DNA from: an uncultured Prevotella sp.
Lineage (GTDB): Bacteria > Bacteroidota > Bacteroidia > Bacteroidales > Bacteroidaceae
Direction of reading: 5' to 3'
Length of the DNA: 6,953 nucleotides
Assembly: GCA_947304695.1 (NCBI GenBank)
Contig: CAMZBS010000089.1
Span: 1-6,953 of the forward strand
Shown here: in pieces, positions 6,254 through 6,953 of the stretch
Position numbering within the stretch: position 1 is the stretch's first letter
How the letters are laid out: each line of letters opens with the position of its first letter
Notes under the pieces: model-generated
The model's database searches: none
Seen by the model: the letters and a program-made list of their open reading frames with translations, nothing else
Told to the model about the DNA's origin: nothing
Translations under genes and position numbers: made by a program

Positions 6254-6953
6254 ATGGCAGTACGTAAATTAAAGCCCGTAACTCCGGGTCAAAGGCACAA
6301 GATTATTGGCACGTTCGAGGATATTACTGCATCCGTGCCAGAGAAGTCTCTCGTTTACGGTAAGCGTTCTACCGGCGGTCGAAACAACACCGGTAAGATG
6401 ACCGTGCGCTATATGGGTGGCGGTCACAAGAAGAAGTATCGTCTGATCGACTTCAAACGAGAGAAAGATGGTGTTCCTGCTGTGGTGAAGACAATCGAGT
6501 ACGATCCTAACCGTTCGGCTCGCATTGCACTTCTCTTCTATGCAGATGGTGAAAAACGTTACATTATTGCTCCTAATGGACTGCAGGTTGGTACGACTCT
6601 GATGTCTGGAGCTGAGGCTGCACCTGAGATTGGTAACAGTCTGCCGCTCGCCAACATCCCCGTGGGTACGGTGATTCACAACATTGAACTCCGTCCTGGT
6701 CAGGGTGCTCTGCTTGTTCGTTCGGCTGGTAATTTTGCTCAGTTGACTTCTCGTGAAGGAGCCTACTGCGTGATAAAGCTCCCCTCGGGTGAGACACGCA
6801 AGGTGCTTTCTGCTTGTAAGGCTACTGTTGGTGCTGTAGGTAACTCAGACCACGCTCTGGAGCAGTCTGGTAAGGCTGGTCGTTCGCGCTGGTTGGGCCG
6901 CCGTCCGCACAACCGTGGTGTTGTGATGAACCCGCACGATCACCCGATGGGTG
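6254..6953 (+). CDS. rplB: 50S ribosomal protein L2, 3' end beyond the window
   Basis: A highly conserved 23S rRNA-binding protein needed for subunit joining and peptidyl-transferase activity. The ATG at 6254 ([16 protein letters not shown]) opens a frame of 233 codons that runs off the window edge; the family is about 270-280 residues, so roughly 40 are missing. Visible landmarks are [34 protein letters not shown] (about 36-69, OB-fold region), [31 protein letters not shown] (about 84-114), the SH3-like segment with [26 protein letters not shown], and the C-terminal [25 protein letters not shown], which leads into the functional histidine-containing loop. No strong Shine-Dalgarno precedes it; the 6-base gap to rplW suggests coupling. 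Confidence 0.98.
   Translation, partial: MAVRKLKPVTPGQRHKIIGTFEDITASVPEKSLVYGKRSTGGRNNTGKMTVRYMGGGHKKKYRLIDFKREKDGVPAVVKTIEYDPNRSARIALLFYADGEKRYIIAPNGLQVGTTLMSGAEAAPEIGNSLPLANIPVGTVIHNIELRPGQGALLVRSAGNFAQLTSREGAYCVIKLPSGETRKVLSACKATVGAVGNSDHALEQSGKAGRSRWLGRRPHNRGVVMNPHDHPMG

Noticed and set aside
1..6953. CRISPR array, tRNA or rRNA gene, insertion sequence
   Set aside because: No regularly spaced direct repeats, no tRNA cloverleaf or rRNA-like segment noticed, and no transposase-like product in any supported frame.

Overview
The window looks like a chromosomal piece from a Bacteroidota bacterium, most likely Prevotella or a close relative. Three things point there. Promoters match the Bacteroidetes consensus (TTG, about 20 nt, TAnnTTTG). 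Shine-Dalgarno sequences are mostly missing. One secreted protein ends in the KGLYIVNGKKVV-type tail common in Prevotella and Bacteroides exported proteins. The genus is an inference from these traits, not from a search.

Left part (1-1963, minus strand): one gene for an exported, repeat-containing surface or periplasmic protein of unknown function. It carries two separate lesions: an in-frame TAG inside the signal peptide and a one-base deletion about two thirds of the way along. Undoing both gives a continuous protein of about 610 residues. Upstream of it on the same strand (1964-2857) is an intact cation diffusion facilitator (CDF) metal exporter. Each of these genes has its own TAnnTTTG promoter element.

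Middle part (2858-4369): a 97-103 bp divergent promoter region, then a plus-strand gene for an exported C10-family (streptopain-like) cysteine protease. The protease lacks the usual inhibitory prodomain and is fused to about six BspA-type leucine-rich repeats.

Right part (4370-6953, plus strand): a 318 bp gene-free stretch with a near-perfect promoter, a 23-codon candidate leader ORF and a perfect 15 bp inverted repeat followed by five T residues. Next come the ribosomal protein genes rplC (L3), rplD (L4), rplW (L23) and rplB (L2, cut by the window edge), tightly spaced as one operon. rpsJ (S10), which often comes first in this cluster, is absent here; the protease gene and the new promoter sit in its place. 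The leader is the most interesting unexplained structure, because the leader ORF stop codon lies inside the left arm of the inverted repeat, an arrangement that could work as an attenuator for ribosomal protein synthesis.
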